Assembly (NCBI GenBank): GCA_949987565.1 | Contig: OX465103.1 | Location: forward strand, 8,513,347 to 8,577,346 | DNA from: Luidia sarsii | Taxonomy: Eukaryota; Echinodermata; Asteroidea; Paxillosida; Luidiidae | Length of the DNA: 64,000 bases | Direction: 5' to 3' | In this document: positions 1 to 10,600 of the stretch, piece after piece | Layout: the number at the start of each line of letters is the position of its first letter | Numbering within the stretch: position 1 is the stretch's first letter | The notes under the pieces: generated by a model | What the model was told of the DNA's origin: nothing | What the model saw: the letters and a program-made list of their open reading frames with translations, nothing else | The model's database searches: none | Position numbers and translations under genes: made by a program

Positions 1-80
1 TGCTGCATGGGCTACAGCCTTTCCTCCATATAAACCAGCCCAGGCTTGCGCCCTGGATTGCACCAGACAAAAACACAAGA

Positions 81-330
81 ATGAAAAGAAAGAAGCCAGC
101 CCTCAGGATTGGGAGCTGGAACGTGCGGACCATGACAACTGGTCTGTCTGACGACTTGACGAAGATTAGCGACCTCCGCAAGACAGCAGTGATCAACAAC
201 GAACTGCTAAGACTGCAAGTGGATATTGCTGCCCTCCAAGAAACCCGCCTTGCTGACAGTGGTTCCCTAGCCTGCGGGAGAAGGATTTCACCTTTTTCTG
301 GCGGGGGAAGTCCCCTGAGGTGGTCATTTG
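81..330 (+). mobile_element. 5' fragment of a non-LTR (LINE) retrotransposon endonuclease
   Basis: The reading frame from 81 gives a basic start followed by LRIGSWNVRTM and, later, DIAALQETRL. These are the first two blocks of an apurinic-type endonuclease/exonuclease/phosphatase domain, with the Asn of the WNVR block and the Glu of the QETR block both present. Such ORFs are often mis-annotated as craniofacial development protein 2-like in invertebrate genomes. A frameshift near 275 moves the continuation (LREKDFTFFWRGKSPEVV) to another frame, and similarity stops near 330. The catalytic Asp/His half and any reverse transcriptase are absent, so this is a dead fragment. The family is known; the truncation point is inferred. 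Confidence 0.75.
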
Positions 331-501
331 TATAGTGAGCATTTGACCTCGTTTTGTGTGAGCATTTGACCTCGGAGAAATAAGAAATAAGAAATGAATA
401 AAAAAAAACTCTGGGTAAATAATGGATTTTATGTTAAATAATGAATTATTTGTAAATAATTGCGTTAATAATAAATTAACACTTGGCGCCTCATATTATA
501 C

Positions 502-655
502 ATGTACACACCGTACGGACCCATGTACAGTACAGTACATGTACATGTACATGTACATGTACATGTACATGTACATGTACTGTACATAATTATTACATGT
601 ACAGGTACATGTACGTACATGTACATGTACATGTACATACGTACGTGCAGCCGTC
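502..655. repeat. TGTACA palindromic short tandem repeat
   Basis: Nearly uninterrupted GTACAT hexamers with a few CGTACG variants. The hexamer is self-complementary, so the tract is the same on both strands and could form a cruciform. Similar tracts recur at about 3170-3260, 4010-4080, 5880-5940, 6160-6250, 6660-6910, 7060-7290, 8400-8440, 8880-9070 and 36620-36920. The small frames inside are not genes. Confidence 0.9.
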
Positions 656-890
656 ATGAAACAGGAAGGCGACCAGTCTTGATTCCAGTCTTCAAAGAGC
701 TCTTAATTTGATTTCTGCGGTCTCATTACAGTACATGCGAACTCTGCGAGTGACGAGTGGTTATAATTCATTTGTCCTTAAATGATGCAGATCATCAGTT
801 TATATGCCGTTTTCCATACAATTCTTCAATTAGTCAGGTAATTGTTTTTTTTATAGATCGCCCTCAAGTGGAAGCACACCCCTCACCCTA

Positions 891-1162
891 GTCTAGGTTC
901 TAGACGTTGTTGTCGTTTGGATACGCCACGCCACTACACCCTCTGACTACGTTCTTCCGGAGGCACCCGCACACACGCACGCACGCACACTCCGCGCACT
1001 ACTTCGATAACAACCGAAGCCAAGCCGTGCGTGCGTGCGTTCAGTGGTGCGGACGTGCGTGCGGGCGGATATGCGAGCGTACGGACGGGTGGCTGCGAAA
1101 GAACGCCCTCTTGTGGTGGCGTATCCAAACGATAAAACGATAACACGGTCTAGAACCTAGAC
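891..1162. mobile_element. 272-bp MITE with TA-flanked inverted ends
   Basis: The ends are inverted copies of each other: GTCTAGGTTCTAGAC at 891 and its complement ending at 1162, followed inward by a second matching block, CGTTTGGATACGCCAC, near 916 and its complement at 1117-1132. Both outer ends abut TA, as expected for a Tc1/mariner-type target duplication. The interior is a GC-rich CGTGCGTGCG tract with no coding content. The overlapping frames on both strands (907-1146) are by-products of the palindrome. Confidence 0.65.
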
Positions 1163-1720
1163 TACCCTCACCCACACGCATCGGACATTTCCTGTCCAAC
1201 TTAACGTCTCGAGCCAAGGCTAATCACTTTACGCAACGACATTTCTATTGCAGAGTTCACGGAATTCGGGCAGCCTTGCCCAGTATTTCCGTATACTCGG
1301 TACAGATATCAAACCGACCAATAAACTACGATTTTTTCATTGATCGGTCCATAGTTAGGTGTCAGAGTATGAACTGAACAACAGTGTCTACCGCCATCCG
1401 ACCAGTGTCAGTCATCCAGCGAAACACACAACTGACTGTTCCATCCGGTGTTCGTCGTTCTCAGTGAAGAACACGGACGATTTTGTCGAATTTGATCGCC
1501 GCTGCCTTTCCGATTTTGGTGTTTACCCCAAGGCTAAGGTGAGTTTTCCATTTCAGTTCATCGGTGCTCTTTCATTCAGTCACTTCCGTGTGACCATGGT
1601 GTGACTGTTGGGCATAGACTAGAGCACTATGTTAATTCCAGATCTACGATCCAGCAACTGGAGCCAATATTTATTTGCATCAAAATTAAGTGTCAGACCG
1701 TACTACTTTATTCCTCCATG

Positions 1721-1952
1721 CTAGTACTAGTACTAAGTAGTAGTAGTACTACTAGTACTTAGTACTTAGTACTCACTAGTACTACTAGTACTAGTACTAG
1801 TACTACTACTAGTACTAGTAGTACTACTAGTACTAGTACTAGTAGTAGTAGTACTACTAAGTACTAGTACTAGTAGTACTACTACTAGTACTAGTACTAC
1901 TACTAGTACTAGTAGTACTACTAGTACTAGTACTAGTACTAAGTAGTACTTA
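1721..1952. repeat. ACT/AGT trinucleotide low-complexity tract
   Basis: Irregular alternation of ACT and AGT triplets rich in the palindromes CTAG and AGTACT. A short related tract occurs at 2990-3030, between two inverted copies of another repeat. No coding content. Confidence 0.9.
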
Positions 1953-2712
1953 CTATCCTCCAGTTACCGGTTTTCGACGATATAAGGACTTTTCTTCAAG
2001 CTGACCAGTCACTTTCTCCACACCACAGACTATTACTATTAGTATTATAATATTAATAATCATAGAGAAGGTTGATCAAGCCTGTCACTTCCGTAAGATT
2101 ACCCGGTTTTGTTGATGTCCACGGCGCACCGCGCAGTAAGCATCGTCACCTATTTTCGATGGTGGTGTTTAGTAATAGTAATAGTAAGCTGTCCCAGTGC
2201 AGCCAAACGCAAAATAAATTCTTAAAATAACTCAAAATGCTGTGCGGCACTGTAAAATTCTTCCATGTATGTTTTTTTTGGTCATCTTTGGTTTTTTTTT
2301 TTCGACACTGCTTCTAACACATTCCTCAAATCATTCATAATTTATACTTAAAACTTATTGGTCTGGTTGATGTCTTCTTCTGTGACGTTAAAAAAAACTA
2401 GTACAATCCTCTTTCTCACTGCTTCTTCAGTTATGACCTTTCCCAATGTCACTCAAGAGACACATTTCCTCCTTCTTGGTACAGTACTTTCTATAGCTGC
2501 TCTTTAATTTTGTTAATTTTTTATAAAAGCCTATTGGGCCATGTAACTTATGTCTTTAAATAAAAAATAAAAAAATAAAAAAAAAATTATATAAGCGAGA
2601 CGCCCTTTAGGAGCCTCCATAGTTTTTACCCAGAATGGACTGCCTCAAGTTGCGTGATGTATTTTTTTTCTACGGATGTTGGGGTTTATTATGGTACACT
2701 CATATTTTGTTT

Positions 2713-2982
2713 AGGACCAACAATAAAGAAAACTGGAGCTTCGAAGCAACTGCCAATTTTGTACCTAGGAAAATAGACCCCAAAAGAGCAACTTTTTGAA
2801 TCACACGAGTTTGGCCTACCGGAAGAGCCTTAACTTTCCACATTTTCAGTGACGGACAAGAGCAGGAAACCAACTGGAAGATACGAAGTCTGAGATCGTT
2901 AAACGGAGTTGTTTTCATCGTGCGATGTGAGTTAGAAGGCTAAGCATCGAAAACGTGTACCGTCGAAAACGAGGGTTCCCAC
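2713..2982 (-). repeat. 270-bp dispersed repeat, inverted partner of 6294-6563
   Basis: Read on the minus strand, this begins GTGGGAACCC and continues through TCGACGGTACACG, then a frame starting MKTTPFNDLRLRIF. The plus-strand copy at 6294 has the same length, with METTPYNDLRLRIF. The shared reading block (VGQTRVIQKVALLGSIFLGTKLAVASKLQFSLLLVL) is found in two different frames relative to the start, so indels have occurred. Nothing shows that it is translated. A stand-alone copy of the end block sits at 3042-3083, forming a foldback around the ACT/AGT tract. Probably a non-autonomous element; the class is unknown. Confidence 0.65.
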
Positions 2983-3153
2983 AATACCGAGTAGTACTAC
3001 TACTTTACTAGTACTAGTACTATTACTAGTATCGTGGGAACTGGGAACCCCCGTTTTCGACGGTACACATTTTCGACGTACAGATGTACACAAAACATTG
3101 TACACTGTAAAAGGGTGGAAACAAGTTAAGGAATACAGTACACGTAGTTCCTA

Positions 3154-3396
3154 GACCACCAATTGTTACATGTATGTATACATGTACAGTACAGTACATG
3201 TACATGTCATACAGAACTATACACTGTACATGTACTGTACAATGTATACTGGTACTTGTACAATTGTCTGGCATGACCATATTGGAAGTGGACAAAAATC
3301 ATGATTTGAGGGAAAACTCTAAACCCCACTCTTTTATACTAAGGGAAGTGGTCATGCCAGACAATGGCTATTGTCTGCCTAATATTATCAGTGGTC
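3154..3396. mobile_element. MITE with GACCACCAATTGTTA-type ends (copy 1)
   Basis: The left end GACCACCAATTGTTA and right end (…ATCAGTGGTC) are inverted. Inside, a second inverted pair, TTGTCTGGCATGACC and GGTCATGCCAGACAATGG, brackets a core with ATCATGATTT. A TGTACA tract interrupts the left arm. A second copy of the family lies at 48571-48904 in the CCDC51 intron. Confidence 0.6.
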
Positions 3397-5025
3397 TTAA
3401 GTTACTGGTCTATAAGTCTATTGTGGGTTTAGGTTTTTTTTCACCCTTACATGTATACTGTGTACTTGGTACATGTACATGTAGGTATTTATCTGTAAAA
3501 TCTTTCCGGCAGCTCTATGAAATGCATCGATCCAGTAGGCCACGCCCCTTGATAAATTGACCAATCACAATGCACGATTACCTGTCCGACAAATTACCAC
3601 CATTCTGACCGACATAATGTTTTAAATTTTGTATTTTTTACTTTGAACACACTTTTTGTTGTTCTTACTTTTGATTCCTATGTACAGGGTAATTCCTTTG
3701 CAAACCTGAGTTTTAACCATGGTCAAGCGGTGTTTATATTTTCATATTCTCTGATTCTCGATACACTGGCATGAGAGGAAATGTACATTTTTGGCCTTTT
3801 CCAAAACCAAAGTCCAACGGAGAGAACTGCTTTCGGTGGTTGCGCGTGTGGACGCGTACGGCATTGTAGCAATTGTGACACGTTTTGCGCATGTGTGCGG
3901 TTGCTTTCTTGCTTGGCCGTTGCTATGGTAGGCGTGGCCTAGTGCCTACTGGATTAGTGTATTGGCCCTAGGACATTACAAAATTGGCACAAAGCGTCTC
4001 TGTCACGTACATGTACAACTGTACATGTAGTACATGTACTGTACACGTGTACATGTAGGCCTACTGTTCTGTTCTTAGTGTACATGTAGATTAGATCACA
4101 CAATGCGAACATCACTTTACCCTTTCGGTGTTAATTTTTCTTAGTTTTTCCTTGAAGGACAGCAGCAAGAACACTTCTTGCCCCAGCCCATGGCATTGAT
4201 GACGGAGATGAAGTCATTCCAATGCATGCTTGGCTGATCTGCTTCCATTGCATTTTGATTCAGATCGTCTGCACTCTGCAGCAGCACTCAAAACTGGCAA
4301 GCAGATCCAGCCAGGAAATCAGCTTTGTTTGGACTTCAGACTCAGAGTATGCCCATTAAAACAAACTCATGAATAAATTTACAGATTTAATCAGCCTGAA
4401 CTTTGCCCTTGAACTGAATACACGTGTACAAAAACAGGTACACGTGTACTGGGCTAATGGCACATACCGCACATAAAGTGCACTGAGCTGGCTCTGTCCT
4501 TGTCTGTCCCTGAGATCCCCCTCTTCTCATTTTTTCTACCTCGCCATGCGCATGTACAGTACATGTACATTGTACATAGATGTGTGCTTAACAAGTTTTT
4601 TTTTTTTTTAATTTGCTAACCCTATCCCCCTCACTGAGTGTTTTTTTACTGTACACTGCTGAACCCAACAGAGGACAACGGGCCCCAAAATTTGTTGGCT
4701 TCTGTTGGAGTCAGCAGGGTTAGGGCTGCTAAGGTACGTAAAGGAAACTGTGGTTTCTCTTCTGATAAGCATAACAAGGATATGTTTCCCGTTTTCCCCC
4801 ACCCTTGCCATTACTGTGCTGCCAGTGCATCTGTTGTAAAACCAAGGTCAAATTGCAAGCAGTGATTTTGGAGACTCTGAAGGAAATTGAAAGTGGTAAA
4901 GTTGCATAAAAAGTGGACAATTGTACATGTGTAGATGTCTGCCTTCTAACAATTGTGGACAAGATCTCAAGAGAAAGGTGTAAGAACAGGCTTTGAGGCA
5001 TGGTATTTGTGGTCATATGACCACA

Positions 5026-5211
5026 GGTTTGCGGTGACAGTGACACCATGTAAAATTTCTCTTTTGTGAGTACTGTGTGGTTCTGGAAAAAAACGGAGGA
5101 ATTCGACGTTTCGAACAGTTCGAAACGTCGAGTTCCTCCGCTTCTTTTCAGAAGCACACATACAGTACTCACAAAAGAGAAATTTGCATGGTGTCACTGT
5201 CACCGCAAACC
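5026..5211. repeat. Foldback of a Penelope-like tail sequence
   Basis: A long imperfect palindrome. GGTTTGCGGTGACAG and TGACACCATGTAAAATTTC on the left are repeated inverted on the right, and the centre near 5118 is TCGAACAGTTCGAAACG. Each arm is the conserved tail also seen at 13581, 33521, 51404, 55745 and 59744. Here two tails are joined head to head, and the part with the CUGANGA-like block is missing from both. Confidence 0.7.
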
Positions 5212-5242
5212 TACATGTATATGTACCGGTACATGTACAATT

Positions 5243-5297
5243 GGTGAGGATAGCCGAAGGAGTACATGTTACATGTACTCCTTCGGCTATCCTCACC
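5243..5297. repeat. Perfect 27-bp inverted repeat, 1-nt loop
   Basis: Arms 5243-5269 and 5271-5297 are exact reverse complements around a single T at 5270, with outer ends GGTGAGGATAGCC and its complement. It lies just outside the foldback at 5026-5211, so the two form a nested palindromic structure. The right arm runs into CATGAAAACCTTAAAA, the outer end of the same tail family. Confidence 0.9.
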
Positions 5298-6293
5298 ATG
5301 AAAACCTTAAAAGTCTCATTTAACCTGCGGTCTATTTCACCAGTAATACTGTCATACATTGTGTAGTAACTTATGATCAGTCGCGACTCGCAAGACAATG
5401 AGCGATGCACAGAAACCATCTATAGGGTGTATCACAACTAATGATGGGTTAACTTATCCATTGTAAGTTGAGTTACAAATGCATCCTACATTAACTTGTA
5501 AGGCTTTGTGAAATCCACCCCCGATATGCAAGTATTGCCCTCTCAACTGTCAGTCTCAACTACTGTAGGTCACTCTCAACGTATGATATAAAGCAAGAGG
5601 TTTGCTCTCTAGTCTTCACGACTTGACAACTGAAGTGGTCATGGTTGGTTAATCTGAATAGTGACCATAGAATTCTGTTTAGAGAAATCTATGATCAGAT
5701 CTGTTCAGAGAAATGTACAACGGCAATTGACTTGCAATAAAATGAATTGACCAGACAGAGCTTTGATGATCGTAGGCAAGGAGTTTAGTGCACACTGTAT
5801 ACAGTAGTGTGTACCGGTACCAGTACCTCGCTTGAGTTGTGTGCACACTTACATGTACTGTGTAATGTACAATGTACACCTGTATACGTACATGTATGTA
5901 CACCACTACATGTACTGTACACGTACAGTGCACGTGCAGTGTACACACAGAATGTTCTAGATCTAGACTGACTCATGAATGTTTACCCAAACTAAGTTCC
6001 ACATTCATTAACTTGTACCATGTACAAAATCTACAATTTATCACGAAGGACATGACGTTGCTTTTTTTGTCAGTTCACTTAGTTCGATCAAACTCCAAGC
6101 AGCTGGCTACAATATGTGACTATGACCCCTTTCTTTGTATACATGTATGTCGTACATGAAATGTGCTGTACGTACGTATATGTACAATGTACATGTACAT
6201 GTACCGTACAATCGTACATTGTACCGGTACAGTACATGTACATGTATGTGTACATACTGTAGGCCTAAGGCCTTGTAAAGACTTGAATGTATC

Positions 6294-6563
6294 GTGGGAA
6301 CCCCTGTTTTTGACGGTACACGTTTTCGGCGCTTAGCCTTCTAACTTACATCGCACGATGGAAACAACTCCGTATAATGATCTCAGACTTCGTATCTTCC
6401 GGTTTGTTTCCTGCTCTTTGTCCGTCACCGAAAAATTGGAAAGTAAAGGCTCTTTCAGTAGGCCAAACTCGTGTGATTCAAAAAGTTGCTCTTTTGGGGT
6501 CTATTTTCCTAGGTACAAAATTGGCAGTTGCTTCGAAGCTCCAGTTTTCTTTATTGTTGGTCC
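6294..6563 (+). repeat. 270-bp dispersed repeat, inverted partner of 2713-2982
   Basis: Begins GTGGGAACCCCTG and matches the minus-strand copy at 2713-2982 over its full length with scattered substitutions. The two copies are 3.3 kb apart in opposite orientation and could pair in a transcript. I see no conserved domain in the encoded peptide. Confidence 0.65.
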
Positions 6564-6659
6564 TGTCAGCGAAGTGCAAAATATTAACCCTTATCTTGCA
6601 CTCTGGATAAATGACTTTTTATTGCAGAGATCACAAAGGGTTAGGTTTGAAAATGTAGT

Positions 6660-7290
6660 ATCAGTACATGTACACTGTACTGTACATGTACAGTATACAA
6701 CATGTACATGTACTGTACATGTGCATACAGTATAGTGTACATGTATAGAGGGCATTAGAAGCAGATTATTTTATTACATGTACGTACAAAATGTACATGT
6801 ACCGGTATGTATACATGTGTGCCATACACACACATGTACACATGTACACATGTACATGTGTACAAATTGTACAATGTCTACTTTTCATGTACCGGTACAT
6901 AACATGTAGTATGTACAGTACTGTATGTTTGATACTTATTCTTCAAGCTGCCTGGTTTATAAGCCGCAATAAGAGCAAAATCAACGTACACATTATGTAC
7001 AGTATACCGTAAGCCGCGGCTAATATTCCGAAAATTACGATACATCTGCACCGCATAATCCATGTACAATACATGTACATGTACATGTAGGATATGCATT
7101 CTGCTATTGATGAGTCAGGATCTACACATGAGATTCAAACTTTTTCAGTGAGTGTTAATAAGTACATGTATATGTACGTATGCATACATGTACAAATGTA
7201 CACTCATAACAATTATCCATTGGTTAGACAAACATGACTACACAAGTACATGTACACATACATGTACATGTATGTACAGTGTATTTATAT
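6660..7290. repeat. Clustered TGTACA/ACCGGTACATGT repeats before the first ALAS coding exon
   Basis: Two dense blocks of ACATGTACATGT-type sequence, about 6660-6910 and 7060-7290, separated by a short unique stretch. They end only a few tens of bases before the splice acceptor at 7314. No coding content. Confidence 0.85.
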
Positions 7291-7314
7291 CTTTACTCAC
7301 TATCTGTCTTGCAG

Positions 7315-7675
7315 TAGTACCAGGTGCTCCACAAGGCTAGTACCACCACCACTGTCATTGTTGAGCCCTGCGCCATGGCGCACATCGCCCTGCTCAAGTG
7401 CCCCTTCCTGACCCGGCTGCCGCAAGGCTTTGCCAAGCGGGCCGGTGCCTCGCTCTTCAGCTACAGCGAGAAGTGCCCCGTCATGAACCAACTGCTGGCC
7501 CGGCACGCCTCCAAGAAGCAGGCCGAGGAGGAGGAGAGCCCGCAGGACCGCACCACCAACAGCAGCAGCACCACCAACAGCAGCAGCAGCAGCAGCATTA
7601 GCAGCAGCAGCAGCAACAGTAGCATCGGCAGCAGCGGTGCCGGTGGCAGAAGCAACAGCAATGAGGAGGAAAAAG
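7315..7675 (+). CDS. ALAS: ALAS first coding exon (5' UTR 7315-7374, coding 7375-7675)
   Basis: A pyrimidine-rich stretch and TTGCAG end at 7314, so an upstream non-coding exon is likely. The ATG at 7375 starts [19 protein letters not shown], which resembles the N-terminus of metazoan ALAS. Two heme-regulatory Cys-Pro pairs are visible, C9-P10 and C34-P35. The Arg/Lys-bearing N-terminal region fits a mitochondrial import signal. Residues 62-88 are a Ser/Asn-rich tract encoded by an AGC/AAC microsatellite (7558-7640). The exon ends at AAAAG before GTGAGG, leaving phase 1. An in-frame upstream GTG at 7324 is not needed as a start. Confidence 0.85.
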
Positions 7676-10600
7676 GTGAGGGGAGACTTGTGCAAAGAAT
7701 TGCTAAATTTCATACATAAGGTGATATACATGTACAAAAATGTTGCAAACTGCTTACTGACTAAAATTACCAAAATACAAATCTTAATATGTGACCCGGC
7801 ACAACGACATGAGGAATATCCCACCAAAACACTTTTTGAGTAAACAACACCTGAAGTTAAAGTATCTCCACAATTCAATTACAAATCAATTTTCTTTTTG
7901 TTTATTTTCGGAAATTTTAAGTATTAGAGGATATTATATTTTGATATTATTTGAAAGCTAATGGTATACTCTTTCACATCATTAGAAAACCTCAAAATCT
8001 CAAAAGTGGGGTTATTCCTCATTATGATGTGCCGGGTCACATATTTAGTGGGCTGGACTTTCGATCCTAGCAGGACCTTTCTCAAAGGCAGACTAAATTT
8101 TTAATTTTCATGCATGTTATGTAGTGGGCCTGACTTTTCGATCCTAGCAGGACCTTTCTCAAAGGCAGACAAAATAGGGTCGCGCTGACACACTTTCAAA
8201 ATAGGGTCGGTCGCAATCGCACTTTCAAAAAAAAAAAAAAAATGGGGTGGGGGCCCAAGCTAGTGCTACACTGCTGTACATGTATTCTCTCTGCCTATGA
8301 GAAAGGTCCTGCTATGATCAAAACGTCATGACCACTAAAATTTGAGATTTGCAATTTGGTTATTTTAGTCAGTAAGCAGTTTGCAACAATTTTGTTTATA
8401 TCGCTTTACATGTACATATTATGTACATGTAGTGTACATGATTAGATGTGACTTCAGTGTCTTCTCCGCATGTGCGGTCAGTGTTTGACCTTAAGTATTG
8501 ATTGATCGGCTGTGCCACTCAAATTGTAACTGGCCTCCCAAACATTCTATCAGCCTACCTATATGTACATGTATATTGTTCAACTGGCTTTCTGGTTATT
8601 TAACTGGCCTACCTACATGTACGTAGCCTACCTGATTGTGATCAATACCTGATGGTCCCTTGTTAAAAAAATCTAATGCAGTCAACAACACTACATTGTC
8701 TGAGATAGCAAACTCAGGGGGCTTGGCCCCCAAAAGTTACATGTGTACATACGTGTACATGTAGCTTGGGCCCCCCATCCTATTTTTTTGGGGGAAAGTG
8801 CGATTGCGACCGACCCTACATGTATTTTGACAGTGTGTCATCAGCGTGACCCTACATGTATTTTGACGGTGCAACCAGTGATTTACATGTACATGTACAT
8901 GTACACTGTAGTGACTGAACATGTAAATCAACCAACCCTGCATATCGGATTATACATACACTGTATATAAATGTATGTAAATCATGTTTATGTTGGCTCA
9001 ATTACATGTACATACATGTACATGTACAGGTATGTACATGTATACAATACATACAGTACATGTACATGTAGCCTAGGCCTATATCAGCATAACACTTGGC
9101 CAGTACATGACTAAGTTTTTAGAAAGTCTACCTACCCACCGTATTTTAAGATGCTATGTAATAGGAAGCACAACTTTGTTGGGCCTTACTGTACATGTAC
9201 CCAAGTGGTAGACGTGCCGCATGTTGAATAAATAAACCCTCAAACAAACTACTGTAAGTAAGTACTGTAGGCCTAATTCTGATAGATTCAACATCAAATT
9301 ATGGACAACTCTGACAATGCTTGAACTCCGGGGCCATGTCGGGCATCGCTGACTGGGCAGTCGGGAGAAGAATGTCTGCTTCGTCTTCACTTGCTACCCC
9401 CCCCCCCCCCCCCCCGCCTCCCCGACAACTTCCCTGTCAAGGGTCTGATTAAGTGAGTGAAGGAATGTTTAAGATTGAGAACTAAAGAACTACATTTATA
9501 TAGTGTTTACCTACAGGTCCAGACTGTAGTCTTGTTGTACAGTGGTGCAATTTGTGGCAAAATGTTTTTTTTTTTTACCCTGTAAAGACTACTAAGGAGG
9601 GGGTTTGTCACACATTTTTGTGACACTGACAAGAATCACGTGATTTGATCGTTCTTCGAAATGCGGCACCTCACCCCAATGAGCTCACCTGAATCCTGCT
9701 AACTTTCATAGATATGCTACATTTGTACGTACGTATACTTTTAGAGGGGGTCTTTCCTGACGACTGCCTGCAGTGGCAGTAGGTTTATGCACAAAGTCAT
9801 TGCTCCATATGTTTATGGAGGGCATTGCTGGACCGAGCGTTGGGTCCAGCTCAGGAATCGGGCATTGCTGAGAACCAGCTACAGCTCTGGTACGGCCTAC
9901 GGTGGTCTGAGAAATGAGTGGTAATGTGCTATATTTTCGGTTTTTATTAAATCTTGCTTTTTCTTTGTTTTTTGAGGAACCGGTTCTATCTTGGAACCGC
10001 GGTTCCTAACTGGAACCTGAACGGGCTCCAAAAATTCTGGAACTGCCCAAGCCTACATTGATACCCATTTGTCATTGTTTGTTAGTGTAATGCAGAGGTG
10101 ACGTTGATATGTATGTGAACATGTTTCTATTGCCATTGTATTAAATCAATGTAATGTACAGTACATTGTAAAATACATGCAGAGTTCTGAATCATGCCAT
10201 CACGATGTCATGTCACATTAATTTGGATTACAAATGCGTGTGAATAAAAGCAATAAATAAGATTGAAAGTGACAACCGTAACACGGACATAATGGAAACT
10301 TCGATGAAAAGAACCTTACGAGCACATACTGTTCGTCCTTGAGGAATGTGACTGGGGTGGTACACATGTATTGGAACCTAGCTATTCACCAATCCTTTTG
10401 TGTTGTTCAATGTTCATTTTTCTCATTTGCATGCACACACATGTAATTGCAATGTGCCATACAAATCTTTGTAAAGGTTTTTAAAAGAAGTTTTATGAAC
10501 TTTTCCCGCCAAACGAGAGCTCTCAACCCACCTCCCGAGCAGGGTTGGTTTCAACACGGGTTGAGCGCTCTACACGGGTCCGACCCGTGTTGAAGTGTTG

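Noticed and set aside
907..1146. Overlapping frames of 70-78 codons on both strands
   Set aside because: By-products of the palindromic MITE at 891-1162.
7315..7374. Iron-responsive element in the ALAS 5' UTR
   Set aside because: No CAGUGN loop with a flanking stem is visible in the 60 nt before the ATG; an upstream exon cannot be excluded.
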